Positions 40,923-51,011 of a stretch of 64,000 nt of DNA are shown here, in pieces. The position numbers and the translations under genes are program-made. Within the stretch, counting starts at the first letter, position 1, and each line of letters opens with the position of its first letter. The notes under the pieces are model-generated. The model had not been told where the DNA came from, searched no databases, and saw nothing but the letters and a program-made list of their open reading frames with translations. Origin of the DNA: an uncultured Oscillospiraceae bacterium (GTDB taxonomy: Bacteria; Bacillota; Clostridia; Oscillospirales; Ruminococcaceae). The stretch spans positions 1 through 64,000 of the forward strand of contig CAJTVI010000007.1 of NCBI GenBank assembly GCA_910579545.1. Reading direction: 5' to 3'.

Positions 40923-42548
40923 TCAGCTGTATTTTTGCAGGATGGCCTGCATGGCGTCGAACTGCTCCTCCATCTCGCTGACCAGCTTGAACTGGGTGCG
41001 GGCCCGCACTAAGTTGTGGGTGGGGTACTGGGTCTTGAAATAGACGTCCCCTTGTAAATAATCGGTCAAAAAGCGCATGCCGCACTCCAGGGTCATCAGC
41101 TTGGCGCCCCAGGCAAGGGTGTCCTTTTCGGCGGCGGTCAGCACGTCCCCCGCGGCCTCCAGATAGCCCTTGGTGTACAGCTCGAAGAGCTCGAGCGAAA
41201 AATGCACCTTTGCAAGGTCCTGCTCGTCCTCGGCTGCGGTGGTGGCCCCAAACCGGATCGAGTCGCCAAAATCGTTGGCGGCAAGGCCGGGCATGATGGT
41301 GTCCAGGTCGATGACGCAGATGCCCTCACCGGTGGCGGCGTCGAACAGGATATTGTTGAGCTTGGTGTCGTTATGGGTCACCCGCAGGGGCAAGAGCCCG
41401 GCGCGCAGCGGCTGCATCAGGCGGCCGCAGTCCTTTTGGCGGGCCTTTGCAAAGGCGATCTCGGCCTCGCAGGTGCGGGCGCGGTTTTTGACGTCCCGGC
41501 GCAGTGCGCGCTCAAAATCGGCGTAGCGGTGCTCGGTGTCGTGGAAATGCGGGATGGTCTCGTGCAGGGTGCCGGCCGGATAGTCCCCCAGCTGCTTTAG
41601 GAACCGGCCAAAGCTCTTGCCGGACTGGTAGAACTGCTCGGGCTTTGGGGTGGTCTGGTAGCAGACCGAATCCGGGATGTAGTTATAGCAGCGCCAGGGC
41701 AGGCCCTGGGCGTCCTCAAAATAATTTTCGCCCGCGCGGGTCTTGATATAGCTCAGGGTCTCCCGGTCCGGGTTGCCGCCGCTGGCCCGGATCGACCGGC
41801 GCAGGTACTCGGTGACCCCAAAGATATTCTCCATTACATGGGCCGGGTTTTTAAACACAAACTTGTTGACCCGCTGCAGCACATAGGCCAGCTCCTCCTC
41901 GCCGCTCTCGGCCGGCATGTACACGGCATAGGTCTCGTTGATGTGCCCCGCCCCAAAGGGCTTGACATAGCTGCACCGGTTGCCGAAACCAAAGGCGTAC
42001 AAAGCGTCCTCCAGCTCCCGGCTGTCCACCCCGTCGATGCGGCGGCGGGTGGAAAAGATCACCTCGCCCGCCTCCACCTTGCGCTGGGGCTCGATCTGGC
42101 AGTTGGCCTTGATGACGCTGCCCAGGCCAATGTGCACGCCGTCGCCCACCGTGCTGTCGTGGTCGATGATGGCGCCGCTGTTTACAAGGCAGCCCATCCC
42201 CAGCCGCACATGGGTGTTGACCACCGCCCGCTGCATCACAAAGCAGCCCGGCCCCATGCTGGCCGAGGGGCTGACCACGGCGGAGGGGTGGATGATGTCC
42301 GGCACCGCAAAGCCGGCGGCCAGCAGGGCCTTGGTCCACTTGAGCCGCTGGCCGTTGTTGCCCAGCGCCGCCACCGCGCAGGGGTACTCGCCCAGAAAGC
42401 CGGGGTAGTCCACGCATTTGCCGATGACCCGGCTGTCCTTGGCGGCATCGTCCAAAAAGGCGATCTTGCCGTACAGGCCGGTAAGCTGGGCGGTCTCGTA
42501 GACCATCTGCCCAAAGCCGCCCGCGCCCAAGATCAACAGGTTGTCCAT
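40923..42548 (-). CDS. Fusion: PglD/NeuD-like sugar O-acyltransferase + NahK-like sugar 1-kinase
   Basis: 541 residues. Residues 1-165 are PglD/NeuD-like: a Rossmann-type start (LLILGAGGFGQMVYETA), then left-handed beta-helix hexapeptides with the catalytic-type His130 in GAIIDHDSTVGDGVHIG. The last coils that normally complete the acetyl-CoA site are short. Residues about 190-541 are an aminoglycoside-phosphotransferase-fold kinase of the N-acetylhexosamine 1-kinase type: RVTHNDTKLNNILFD (His392, Asp394), VIDLDTIMPG (Asp414, Asp416) and DFGDSIRFGA. One uninterrupted frame with a good AAGGAGG start. It would phosphorylate a salvaged N-acetylhexosamine at C1 for the nucleotide-sugar pool. The linkage of the two activities is unusual. 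Confidence 0.85.
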   Translation of the reverse strand: MDNLLILGAGGFGQMVYETAQLTGLYGKIAFLDDAAKDSRVIGKCVDYPGFLGEYPCAVAALGNNGQRLKWTKALLAAGFAVPDIIHPSAVVSPSASMGPGCFVMQRAVVNTHVRLGMGCLVNSGAIIDHDSTVGDGVHIGLGSVIKANCQIEPQRKVEAGEVIFSTRRRIDGVDSRELEDALYAFGFGNRCSYVKPFGAGHINETYAVYMPAESGEEELAYVLQRVNKFVFKNPAHVMENIFGVTEYLRRSIRASGGNPDRETLSYIKTRAGENYFEDAQGLPWRCYNYIPDSVCYQTTPKPEQFYQSGKSFGRFLKQLGDYPAGTLHETIPHFHDTEHRYADFERALRRDVKNRARTCEAEIAFAKARQKDCGRLMQPLRAGLLPLRVTHNDTKLNNILFDAATGEGICVIDLDTIMPGLAANDFGDSIRFGATTAAEDEQDLAKVHFSLELFELYTKGYLEAAGDVLTAAEKDTLAWGAKLMTLECGMRFLTDYLQGDVYFKTQYPTHNLVRARTQFKLVSEMEEQFDAMQAILQKYS

Positions 42549-42635
42549 ACTGCGCCCTCCTTTTCGCAGATCATATTACCCGCCCAATATGACAGGGCGG
42601 TGATGAGGGGGGATCCAGGATTCCATAAAAGCTTT

Positions 42636-43979
42636 TTAAAACTGCTCGACGTCCGCGTCCTCCACGGCGCGGCCCAGCTGCACCTCGATCAGTTCCATGG
42701 CGGTATCCGCCTGCAGGGTGTGCCGCGCGCCGGCCGGCAGCCGCAGCACCGCGCCGGGGCAAAGCGGCGTTTCGCGCCCCTCCACCGTGGCGCGCCCCCT
42801 GCCCGAGAGCACGGTCCACACCTCGTCCCGGTTTTGGTGGCAGTGGTAACTCATCTGCCCGCCGGCCCGCACCGCAAGGTGCACGGTCATCGAATGGCCG
42901 CGCGGGTCCTCCAGCAGCACCCGGAAGCTGCCCCAGGATTTTTCCTCAAACATCACCCGCTGGTGCAGCCCATCCACATAGGGCTTGATGTAGCTGGACT
43001 GGTGCTTGTCGCTGACCAAAACCCCATCCGGCCCGGCGGCCACGATCATGTTTTTGGCCCCCATCACCAGCAGCGGCTGCTCCAATTCGTTGACGGCGTG
43101 CACGTTTTCGCACCCGCCGCCCAGCACCACGTTGCCCAGGGCCGGCTGGCTCATCACCTCGGCCAGGGTGTTCCAGGTGCCCACATCCTTCCATTCGCCC
43201 TCAAACCGGATGCAGCTCACCGCCGTTTCCCGCTCGGCCACCGCGTAGTCAAAGCTTGTTTTGGGCAGTTCGGCGTACCGCCGGTACACCTCGCGGTAGG
43301 TTTTGACCGGCAGGTATCCCGCCAGCACCCCGAGCAGGTAGCCCAGCTTAAAGCCAAACACCCCGCAGTTCCAAAGCGCGCCCTGGGCGATATAGGCCGC
43401 CGCCTGCTCCTCGCTGGGCTTTTCGCGGAACCAGGCCACCGGCCGCAGGTCCCCGGCGGCGTCGGCCCCGGCTGCCCCCGCCGGGGCCGGGCCCGGCAAA
43501 AAGTAGCCGTACTTGGCGCTGGGGTAGGTGGGCGCGGCCCCCATGAGCACCAGCTTTGCCGTGCCCTGCCGCACCGCGGCCTCGAGCCGGGCCAGGGCGG
43601 CAAAGTAATCCGGCCCCACAAAGGGGTCGATGGGGCAGACGATGACCGGCTCGTCCTCGCCGAGGCCCTGCTCGCTGTACAGGTAGGCCGCGGCCAGCGC
43701 GATGGCGGGGAAGGTATCCCGCCGCTGCGGCTCGCAGCAGACCGACACCCCCGGCCCGCCCAGCTGGTTTAAGATGGCGCTTTTTTGGTTTTCGCCGGTG
43801 GCAATGGTCACCGAGGCGTCCGGGAAGGCCGCCCGCAGCTGGCGCAGCAGCCGCTGGGCCATCGACTCGTACTCCCCGGCCTCGTTTTGGAACAGCTTTA
43901 AAAACTGCTTGGAGCGCACATCGTTGGAGAGCGGCCAGAGCCGTTTGCCGCTGCCGCCGGACAAGAGGATCAGGTTCAT
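42636..43979 (-). CDS. manC: Mannose-1-phosphate guanylyltransferase (ManC type)
   Basis: 447 residues. The nucleotidyltransferase domain begins with LSGGSGKRLWPLSN (residues 6-19) and includes CPIDPFVGP. The C-terminal cupin part (SWGSFRVLLED, SYHCHQNRDEVWTVLSGRG) is the mannose-6-phosphate isomerase-type domain of bifunctional ManC proteins. It makes GDP-mannose from mannose-1-phosphate and GTP, feeding gmd and fcl next to it. Six bases separate it from fcl; the ribosome site (GGAAAG) lies in the end of fcl. Confidence 0.92.
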   Translation of the reverse strand: MNLILLSGGSGKRLWPLSNDVRSKQFLKLFQNEAGEYESMAQRLLRQLRAAFPDASVTIATGENQKSAILNQLGGPGVSVCCEPQRRDTFPAIALAAAYLYSEQGLGEDEPVIVCPIDPFVGPDYFAALARLEAAVRQGTAKLVLMGAAPTYPSAKYGYFLPGPAPAGAAGADAAGDLRPVAWFREKPSEEQAAAYIAQGALWNCGVFGFKLGYLLGVLAGYLPVKTYREVYRRYAELPKTSFDYAVAERETAVSCIRFEGEWKDVGTWNTLAEVMSQPALGNVVLGGGCENVHAVNELEQPLLVMGAKNMIVAAGPDGVLVSDKHQSSYIKPYVDGLHQRVMFEEKSWGSFRVLLEDPRGHSMTVHLAVRAGGQMSYHCHQNRDEVWTVLSGRGRATVEGRETPLCPGAVLRLPAGARHTLQADTAMELIEVQLGRAVEDADVEQF

Positions 43980-43985
43980 AAGCGG

Positions 43986-44936
43986 TTATCTTTCCGCCCG
44001 CATGGGGCTTTTGAGGAAATCCTCGTAGGTAAGGCGGATGCCCTCCTCCAGCTCGGTGGTATAGTGCCAGCCAAGGCGCTCTAATTTGGAGACGTCCAGC
44101 AGCTTGCGGGGGGTGCCGTCCGGCTTTGTGGTGTCCCACTCGATGCGGCCGGTATAGCCCACCACCCGGGCCACCAGCTCGGTAAGCGCGCGGATGCTCA
44201 GCTCCTTGCCGGTACCAAGGTTGACCGTTTCGGCTCCGGAATAGGTGTTCATCAAATAAAGGCAGGCGTCGGCCAGGTCCTCCACGTACAAAAACTCCCG
44301 CAGCGGCGCGCCGGTGCCCCAGCAGGCAACGCTTTCGGCCCCGGCCAGCTTTGCCTCGTGGAACCGCCGGATCAGGGCGGGCAGGACATGGCTGTGGGTG
44401 GGGTGGTAGTTGTCGCCCGGGCCGTAGAGGTTGGTGGGCATCACGCTGATATAGTCGGCCCCATACTGGCGGCGCAGGTACTCGCAGTATTTGAGCCCGC
44501 TGATCTTGGCCAGGGCGTAGCCCTCGTTGGTCTCTTCCAGGCTGCCCGAAAGAAGGCAGCTTTCGGGCATGGGCTGGGGGGCAAGCCGCGGGTAGATGCA
44601 GGAGGAGCCCAAAAACAGCAGCTTTTTGCAGCCGTTCTGCCAGGCGGCGTGGATGGCGTTCATCTCCAGCATCATATTCTGGTACAAAAAATCCGCCGGG
44701 GCCTCGCTGTTGGCCACGATGCCGCCCACCTTGGCGGCGGCCAAAAAGACATACTCCGGCCGTTCGGCCGCAAAAAAGGCCTCGGTATCCGCCTGGCGGC
44801 GCAGGTCCAGCTCGGCGCTGGTGCGGGTAACAAGGTTTTGGTAGCCCGCCTTTTGCAGCGCCCGCAAGATCGCGCCGCCCACCATGCCCCGGTGGCCGGC
44901 CACATAGATTTTTGCCGTTTTTTCCATTGCCATCAT
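43986..44936 (-). CDS. fcl: GDP-L-fucose synthase
   Basis: 316 residues. NAD(P)-binding [19 protein letters not shown] with the catalytic serine region, and [10 protein letters not shown] with the Tyr-x3-Lys pair. [21 protein letters not shown] is characteristic of Fcl/WcaG. It epimerises and reduces the gmd product to GDP-L-fucose. GAGGAA precedes a cluster of three close ATG codons; the first is used. Confidence 0.94.
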   Translation of the reverse strand: MMAMEKTAKIYVAGHRGMVGGAILRALQKAGYQNLVTRTSAELDLRRQADTEAFFAAERPEYVFLAAAKVGGIVANSEAPADFLYQNMMLEMNAIHAAWQNGCKKLLFLGSSCIYPRLAPQPMPESCLLSGSLEETNEGYALAKISGLKYCEYLRRQYGADYISVMPTNLYGPGDNYHPTHSHVLPALIRRFHEAKLAGAESVACWGTGAPLREFLYVEDLADACLYLMNTYSGAETVNLGTGKELSIRALTELVARVVGYTGRIEWDTTKPDGTPRKLLDVSKLERLGWHYTTELEEGIRLTYEDFLKSPMRAER

Positions 44937-45048
44937 TGGTTCCTCGTTTTTCTATGGATTGGTCGTGTGCCGGGATGTGAAAAGGCCCGGCGCTCTCAGG
45001 GCCTTGCCGCGCCCCGAGATAGGTCTCCCCCAGCGGGCGCAAACCTTT

Positions 45049-46086
45049 TTACTTTTGCGCCGCCTCGGCCTCGGCCAGGGCCCGGTCGTGCCGGGCCATG
45101 ATCTGCACCAGCTGCGCAAAGCTGGTGCGGCGGGGGTCCCAGCCAAGCCGGGTGCGGGCCTTGGTGGGGTCGCCCCAGAGGTTGACCACGTCGGTAGGGC
45201 GGAAAAACGCCGGGCTTACCCGCACCAGCACCCGGCCGTCCGGGCCGACGCCCTCCTCGTCAAGGCCCTGGCCCCGCCAGTGCAGGGGGATGCCGTTTTC
45301 GGCAAAGGCGAGGGTGGTAAACTCCCGCACGCTGTGCTGCTCGCCGGTGGCGATCACATAGTCCTCCGGCGTATCCTGCTGGAGCATCAGCCACATGCAC
45401 TCCACATAATCCTTGGCGTAGCCCCAGTCCCGCAGGCTGTCGAGGTTGCCGAGGTACAAGACGTCCTGCAGGCCGCAGGCGATCCGCCCCGCCGCTAAGG
45501 TGATCTTGCGGGTGACAAAGTTTTCGCCCCGGCGCTCGGATTCGTGGTTGAACAGGATGCCGTTGACCGCGTAGATGCCGTAGGCCTCGCGGTACTCCCG
45601 CACCATCCAAAAGCCGTACTGTTTGGCCACCGCGTAGGGGCTGTATGGGTGGAAGGGGGTGCCCTCGTTTTGGGGGCACTCCTCCACCCGGCCGTACAGC
45701 TCGCTGGTGGAGGCCTGGTAGACGCGGCACTGCCGCTCCAGCCCCAGCACATGCACCGCCTCCAAAAGCCGCAGCACCCCCAAAGCGTCCACGTCGCCCG
45801 CGTACTCGGGGGCGTCAAAGCTTACCTGCACATGGCTTTGGGCCGCTAAGTTGTAGATCTCGTCCGGCTGCACCGCCGCCACAATGCGGATGAGGCTGGC
45901 CGCGTCCGCCATGTCGCCGCCATGCAGGGTCACGGCGTTTTTTTGCAGCAGGTGGTCGATGCGCTGGGTGGTGTGCACCGAGGCCCGGCGCACCACCCCA
46001 TGCACCTCGTAGCCCTTTTGGAGCAGAAATTCGGCCAGATAGCTGCCGTCCTGCCCGGTGATGCCGGTGATGAGTGCTTTTTTCAT
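45049..46086 (-). CDS. gmd: GDP-mannose 4,6-dehydratase
   Basis: 345 residues. [15 protein letters not shown] (nucleotide-binding), [13 protein letters not shown], the active-site STSELYGR and the [15 protein letters not shown]yr-Lys motif identify Gmd. It converts GDP-mannose to GDP-4-keto-6-deoxymannose. MKKALITG is chosen as start because all Gmd proteins begin there and AAAGGA lies 11 bases before it. It is followed by fcl after 112 bp. Confidence 0.95.
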   Translation of the reverse strand: MKKALITGITGQDGSYLAEFLLQKGYEVHGVVRRASVHTTQRIDHLLQKNAVTLHGGDMADAASLIRIVAAVQPDEIYNLAAQSHVQVSFDAPEYAGDVDALGVLRLLEAVHVLGLERQCRVYQASTSELYGRVEECPQNEGTPFHPYSPYAVAKQYGFWMVREYREAYGIYAVNGILFNHESERRGENFVTRKITLAAGRIACGLQDVLYLGNLDSLRDWGYAKDYVECMWLMLQQDTPEDYVIATGEQHSVREFTTLAFAENGIPLHWRGQGLDEEGVGPDGRVLVRVSPAFFRPTDVVNLWGDPTKARTRLGWDPRRTSFAQLVQIMARHDRALAEAEAAQK

Positions 46087-46130
46087 ACGCTGTGGTTCCT
46101 TTCGGATCATAGAAGTTTCGGGCGGGCCTT

Positions 46131-47138
46131 TTACCCCCGCATCCGGCGCAGCATCCGCTTGTACCGCCCGCCCCAGGCCTTAAAGCGCGGCCAGAGCGAG
46201 CGGCCCCAGCCGTAAACCGCCGGGATCAGCTTATAGCGCCGCTTATGGGCCTCCAGCCCGGCTGCCGTGTGGCTTTTCCGGTAGGCTTCGCTTTTTGCCA
46301 GCAGCACCAGCGGGGTGGACGCGTTGAATTTTTCGATCGAAACCGTATCGTAGCTTTTGCCCGCCCAAAGCAGCATCTGGCGGCTGGGCGATGCGCCTAA
46401 AATGTTTTTGCCGCTGCGCAGGGTGGCCAGCCGGCGCAGCGCGTACCGGCCCGGATGCCGCGCCAGCACATAGCTGCCAAAGGTCTCGAACTCGCTGAAG
46501 GCCGAGCCGGCCAGCTGGCCCGGCGCAATGGCGAACAAGATCTTTTGCCAGAAGGCGCTGCCCTCCAGCGCCCCGTTCGCCTCGATCTCGCACAGCATCT
46601 CTTTGACCAGAGCGGCGTCAAAGATCATGTTTTCGGCAATAAAGCTCTCCGGGATCTGCTTTTGCAGCCCCAGCAGGGCGGCGAGGGTGTCAAAATAGGG
46701 GGGGTTGTATTCGTCCTTGATGGTAAACAGGTACTGCCCCGCCTCGTTCTGGTAGGGGATGGGCCGCAGCGGGATGGTGTCGGCGTCCCAGGTGATATAC
46801 GCCTCGTCGGTGCACACGCGGGCATACGCCAGCTTGAGGAACTGCTGGAAATACCAGCCGGCCCGCTTGTCGGTGTAAATGCGGCGGTAGACAAGCTTCT
46901 TGACCGCCGCCAGGGTCAGCCCCGGGCAGAGGGTGTTTTCGTCCATAAAGGCCACCCGGCCGTCCTTTGGCAGCAGCGGCAGGATGTCCGGCGCGCTGAG
47001 CACCACCAACCGACGCAGCGGCAGGTTTTGCAGAACGAACTCCAGCCCCCGCTCAGCGGCCGGCCAGTCCCGCTTCAGGATGGGCATCACAACGTCGTAG
47101 GTTTTTTGAAGGGCCGGGCGCGTTTGCTCCTCGCTCAC
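46131..47138 (-). CDS. DUF6492-type glycosyltransferase
   Basis: 335 residues. [13 protein letters not shown], a [11 protein letters not shown] segment with a DxD-type metal site, and [15 protein letters not shown] match the DUF6492 family of putative nucleotide-sugar transferases. The GTG start overlaps the stop of the GT10 gene (GTGA), and GAGGGGG lies upstream; longer in-frame starts would extend into GT10. The basic C-terminus ([10 protein letters not shown]) may contact the membrane. The sugar donor is unknown. Confidence 0.75.
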   Translation of the reverse strand: MSEEQTRPALQKTYDVVMPILKRDWPAAERGLEFVLQNLPLRRLVVLSAPDILPLLPKDGRVAFMDENTLCPGLTLAAVKKLVYRRIYTDKRAGWYFQQFLKLAYARVCTDEAYITWDADTIPLRPIPYQNEAGQYLFTIKDEYNPPYFDTLAALLGLQKQIPESFIAENMIFDAALVKEMLCEIEANGALEGSAFWQKILFAIAPGQLAGSAFSEFETFGSYVLARHPGRYALRRLATLRSGKNILGASPSRQMLLWAGKSYDTVSIEKFNASTPLVLLAKSEAYRKSHTAAGLEAHKRRYKLIPAVYGWGRSLWPRFKAWGGRYKRMLRRMRG

Positions 47139-48142
47139 CGCCGCATCCACCCCCTCTTTACAAGGTTGCGCTCCACCTTGGCATAGCCCGGCCACCAAAA
47201 GCTGCGCTCGAGCCGGGCGGCCTGCCGGGCGGTCTGCTCGTATTTGCCGCTCCAGTGGTCCGGGCTGCGGCGGCGGCTCTTTTTGGGGCCCTGCAAAACG
47301 ATCTGGCGGATGTAGTCGCCAAAGGGGTTGCCAAAAATATCCCGGCGGGCGGCCGCCTCGTCTATAAAAGCGGGCTGGCGCATCATCCAGAGCCAGCGGT
47401 CGGGGTTTTCCTCCACCGAGCGCACCTTCTGGGCCATGCCGTGCACGGTCAGAAACTCGTTGCAGTTGATAAAGGCGTCCGGGTTATAGATGCGGCCCAC
47501 CGCCGGGTCGCCCCAGTAGATGGGCACGGTGGCGGCGGCAAAGGCGTCCAGGATCTTTTCGGTGCAGTAGCCGGTGGTTTGAGCGTTTTCAAACGCGAGG
47601 CTGAACCGGCAGGCCTGCTGGAAGGCAAGCTTATCCTCGATGGGCTGGCCGTCCGGCTGGTTGTTGCGGCTGCGCCCGCCGGACTCCACCCGCTTATAGC
47701 TGCCCAGTTCCTCAAACATCGCCTCCCGGATGGGGTTGGCCCCATAGTTGGACACCACAAAGTTGCAGAATTTTTCCTTGTTCAGGTATACCTCGTCCGG
47801 CAGGGTGTGCTTGATGAGGGCGAGTTTCGCCACCTCGTTCCAGTGCGGGAAGTTGTACCACTGGAAATGCAGGTACCGGTCCTCGTAGGTGATCCAGTCG
47901 CTGCCGATGGCATAGTCGTAGAGGTTAAAATCCGGGCGGATGTTTTCGCCCAGCAGCAAGATGCGGGTGCAGTCGTAATGGGTCACCTCCCGGCCAAAGC
48001 AGCTGCACAGCACATAGTCCGGGTCGTCGCAGAACACCACCTCGCCCAGGTCGGCCAGGCCCTTGCGCAAAAGCTCGGCAAAGCCCTCGCGCATATTCTC
48101 CTCGCGCAGAAAATCCACATACTTAAACTTGAACTGCTGCAT
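47135..48142 (-). CDS. GT10 family alpha-fucosyltransferase
   Basis: 335 residues. The C-terminal half has the GT10 signature SLAFENAQTTGYCTEKILDA followed by ATVPIYWGDP and FINCNEF, which bind GDP-fucose in alpha-1,3/1,4-fucosyltransferases. The N-terminal acceptor domain has LLLGENIRPDFNLYDYAIGSD-type strand/loop features. Consistent with gmd and fcl in the same locus, it should add L-fucose to the repeat unit. AAAGGAG precedes the ATG. The C-terminus is basic and extended. Confidence 0.92.
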   Translation of the reverse strand: MQQFKFKYVDFLREENMREGFAELLRKGLADLGEVVFCDDPDYVLCSCFGREVTHYDCTRILLLGENIRPDFNLYDYAIGSDWITYEDRYLHFQWYNFPHWNEVAKLALIKHTLPDEVYLNKEKFCNFVVSNYGANPIREAMFEELGSYKRVESGGRSRNNQPDGQPIEDKLAFQQACRFSLAFENAQTTGYCTEKILDAFAAATVPIYWGDPAVGRIYNPDAFINCNEFLTVHGMAQKVRSVEENPDRWLWMMRQPAFIDEAAARRDIFGNPFGDYIRQIVLQGPKKSRRRSPDHWSGKYEQTARQAARLERSFWWPGYAKVERNLVKRGWMRR

Positions 48143-48224
48143 AAAAGCGCTCCTTTTTGGGGGGCGGCAAGGGCCGTACAACAAGGCCGCCGGCCCCGCC
48201 GCCGTTTTGGCCCCTTCGGGCCGC

Positions 48225-49808
48225 TTACCGCCGCTTTGCCAAAAGCCCGCCCGCAATGCCCTTTGCCCGGCCCAGCACCCCCAAAAAGGCGGGGTCGCGG
48301 GCAAACAGGGCCAGCAAAACAAGGTTTGGCAGCACCGCGCAAACCGCGCACTGCAAGATAAAGTTTAAAAGCCCCGGCCCGGCAAACAGGGCGCACACCG
48401 CGTGGGTTGCCAGCACCACCGCCGCGGCCAGCGCCATCCGGCCGGCCATGCGGGCCACATACCCCTTCCAGGGCAGGCCGAACCCATCGTGAAAAACATA
48501 GTACCCCTGGGCAAAAAAGGTGGTAAAGACCTCCGAGACCACGGTGGAGAGGTAGACCCCCACCAGCCCCATGCGGCGGGCCAGCCAAAGGGTAAGGAAT
48601 ACGTTGAGCACCCCGCCCGCCAGCGCCAGATAGCAGCCCTGCCGCAAAAGGCCCATGGCGTTTTTAAAGGTGGTAAGGGTGTTGTTGACCGTGCCCATGT
48701 AAAACCGGAAGACCAAGCAGGCCACCACCGCGCCGCTCAAGGTAAGGTCGGCCCCGCCCTTATCCCGGAAAAACAGCTGGATAAAGGGGGTGAGCAGCTG
48801 GTACAGGCAGGCGGCCGAGACACAGCTGATCCAGAAATTGGCAAGGTCCAGCTGCTTAAAAACCTCCATCCGGCGGGCCTGCCCCTCCGAGTGGTTGAGA
48901 TTGCCCACGCTGGGGGCGAGGGATACGGTGACCATGGCGATGACCATGACCACATAGTTGATGATCATGGTATAGTTTTCGGTGCTGCCCACCAGGGCGG
49001 TGCCCAGCGCGGCGCTGACCACGATGGTATCCACCGCCGAGAGCAGCTTGAAGGAGAGGTTGTTGATAAAAAGCGCGCGCACGTCCCGGAACATGGTGGC
49101 CAGTATCTCGCGGGGCATGGGGTCGGCGGTTTTGGCCCGGATATAAGGATACAGCGTATCGGCCTTGTGCGCAATACAGATGTTTTTGAGGATGCCCACC
49201 CCCAGCTCGGCCGCGAGGGCCAGCTCAAAGGCGCCCGGCCGGCTGTGGAAGAGCACCACCACCCCGCACTTGGCAAGGCTGGCCAGGATGGAAAAGGCGC
49301 TGCCCAGGTTGTTGACGTGGTAGGCCTTTTGGTCGGCCGAGAGGATGCTGGATTTGTAGGCAAAAAACCAGTAGGAGGCCACCGAGTTTGCCAAAAACAG
49401 CCCATACACCAGGTAGAGGTTGACCGGGGGCGCCCCCTCGAACTTGACCAGCCGCGGCAGCACCGGCACAAGGGCGGCCCCCAGCGCCAGCACCGCCCAG
49501 CCGATGACGCGGTAGCACCTTTTGTAAAAGTGCATGTAGGTGCGCACGGTGCGCTCGTCCCGCTCGGCCAGGGGCTTATACAGGTAGACCGTGATGGCGC
49601 TGCCCACCCCCAGCTCGGCCAGCGAGAGGAAGGTGAGCACATGGCTGAACAGCCCATTGACCCCCACGAACTCCCGCCCGAGGTAGGCGACATAGACCCA
49701 GCGGGACAAAAACCCAATGAGGATCGAAACGATCTTTTGCCCCACGCCGGACGCCATGGTCAGCAGGGAGTTTTTGGTACGGGAATTTTCCAAAGCAGCG
49801 CCTTTCAT
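48225..49808 (-). CDS. Polysaccharide flippase (Wzx-like, MOP superfamily)
   Basis: 527 residues with about 14 helices and the oligosaccharide flippase pattern ([40 protein letters not shown]). It should move lipid-linked repeat units across the membrane. The ATG has no clear ribosome site; a TTG five codons later has AAAGG six bases before it and may be the true start. Located between GT2 and GT10 genes on the same strand. Confidence 0.85.
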   Translation of the reverse strand: MKGAALENSRTKNSLLTMASGVGQKIVSILIGFLSRWVYVAYLGREFVGVNGLFSHVLTFLSLAELGVGSAITVYLYKPLAERDERTVRTYMHFYKRCYRVIGWAVLALGAALVPVLPRLVKFEGAPPVNLYLVYGLFLANSVASYWFFAYKSSILSADQKAYHVNNLGSAFSILASLAKCGVVVLFHSRPGAFELALAAELGVGILKNICIAHKADTLYPYIRAKTADPMPREILATMFRDVRALFINNLSFKLLSAVDTIVVSAALGTALVGSTENYTMIINYVVMVIAMVTVSLAPSVGNLNHSEGQARRMEVFKQLDLANFWISCVSAACLYQLLTPFIQLFFRDKGGADLTLSGAVVACLVFRFYMGTVNNTLTTFKNAMGLLRQGCYLALAGGVLNVFLTLWLARRMGLVGVYLSTVVSEVFTTFFAQGYYVFHDGFGLPWKGYVARMAGRMALAAAVVLATHAVCALFAGPGLLNFILQCAVCAVLPNLVLLALFARDPAFLGVLGRAKGIAGGLLAKRR

Positions 49809-49958
49809 TTGGGTTGTTTTTTGGGGGGGCAGACATGGATGCGGTCCACGATCCAGCGCATGCCGGGGTGCCAATAGATCGCTTCCAGCAGGCCCCGGGC
49901 CGTTTGGCCCGGCCCCGCGCGGCCGCCGTTTTCCGGCTTTTAAGAAAAGTTCGGCCTT

Positions 49959-50933
49959 TCAGCAGTCGCCCCAGAGCCGGCGGTAGAGCCGGGTGCCCCC
50001 GGTAAGCCCCGCCAGCTTTACGCAGAGCCCAAAGCGCCGGGGCAGGTAGCTTTCCAGTTCATAAAGAAGGTCCCGGTCCTCCTGGGGCACCTCCTTTAAC
50101 ACGCCGCAGCGCCCGGCCAGCAGCATCCGCTGGAAGCCGCAGAGCGCCGCGCAGCGCAAAAGGAAGGCCCGGCGGGTCTCGTCCCCCTCAAAGAGGGCGG
50201 CGTCGGCCGCCAGCGCCCGCGTGACCTGGGCCAGGCTGTCCAGCCGCTTTTGCCGCCGGCCGGGGCTGAGCATGGTGCTCTCGTGGCCGGCGGCGGCGGT
50301 GTCGCGGTAATGGTAGAGCGGCTCCTCGCAGACCACCGCCGCCCGGGCGCGGGCCAGCGCGCGGGGGCACCACTCGCTGTCCTCATGGTAGATGCCCTCG
50401 TGCAGCCAAAGCCCCTGTTCGGTAAAAAGGGCGCGGCGGGGCGCGTACCGGCAGAGTGCGGCCGAAAAGGGGATCTCGCGCACCGCGCGGGCAAGGTACC
50501 CCTCGATGCCGCCGGCAAACTGCGCCTGGGTAAAGGGGGCGATCAGCCCGCCGTTTGCCTCGGAATAGAGGTTGTACAGCAAGAGGTCGGCCTGGGGCGG
50601 GGCGGCGCGCAGGGCGACGTCGATGGTCCTCAGCGCGCCGGGGGCGAGGGTGTCGTCGCTGTCCACAAACACCAGCCACTCCCCCGCCGCGGCCCGGATG
50701 GCGGCGTTGCGGGCGGCCGCCTGGCCGGCGTTTGGCTGGTGGAACACCCGCACAAAGGGGCACCGGGCGGCGTATCCGTCGCAGAGGGCGGGGGTCTCGT
50801 CGGCCGAGCCGTCGTCTATCAGCAGCACCTCATAGCCGAGGGCTTCGGCGTCCGGCAAAACGCTCTGCATGCATTCGGGCAGGTAGGCGGCCACGTTGTA
50901 GGCCGGGATGATGATGCTGACCAGCGGCGGCAT
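49959..50933 (-). CDS. GT2 family glycosyltransferase
   Basis: 324 residues. GT-A fold: SIIIPAYNVAAYLPECMQSV at the N-terminus, LLIDDGSADET (donor aspartates) and FVDSDDTLAPGAL (DxD-like metal site). GNT: AGQAAARNAAI links the two. It adds one residue to the repeat unit; donor unknown. GAAAGGGGGG precedes the ATG. A 150 bp gap to the flippase gene upstream contains no gene. Confidence 0.9.
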   Translation of the reverse strand: MPPLVSIIIPAYNVAAYLPECMQSVLPDAEALGYEVLLIDDGSADETPALCDGYAARCPFVRVFHQPNAGQAAARNAAIRAAAGEWLVFVDSDDTLAPGALRTIDVALRAAPPQADLLLYNLYSEANGGLIAPFTQAQFAGGIEGYLARAVREIPFSAALCRYAPRRALFTEQGLWLHEGIYHEDSEWCPRALARARAAVVCEEPLYHYRDTAAAGHESTMLSPGRRQKRLDSLAQVTRALAADAALFEGDETRRAFLLRCAALCGFQRMLLAGRCGVLKEVPQEDRDLLYELESYLPRRFGLCVKLAGLTGGTRLYRRLWGDC

Positions 50934-51011
50934 GGCGCGCCCCCCTTTCCTGGCGGCGGTCCAAAGCCTGCCTTGAACCGCCGCTTCCTCGTTTTGCCGC
51001 CTGGCGGCGGT

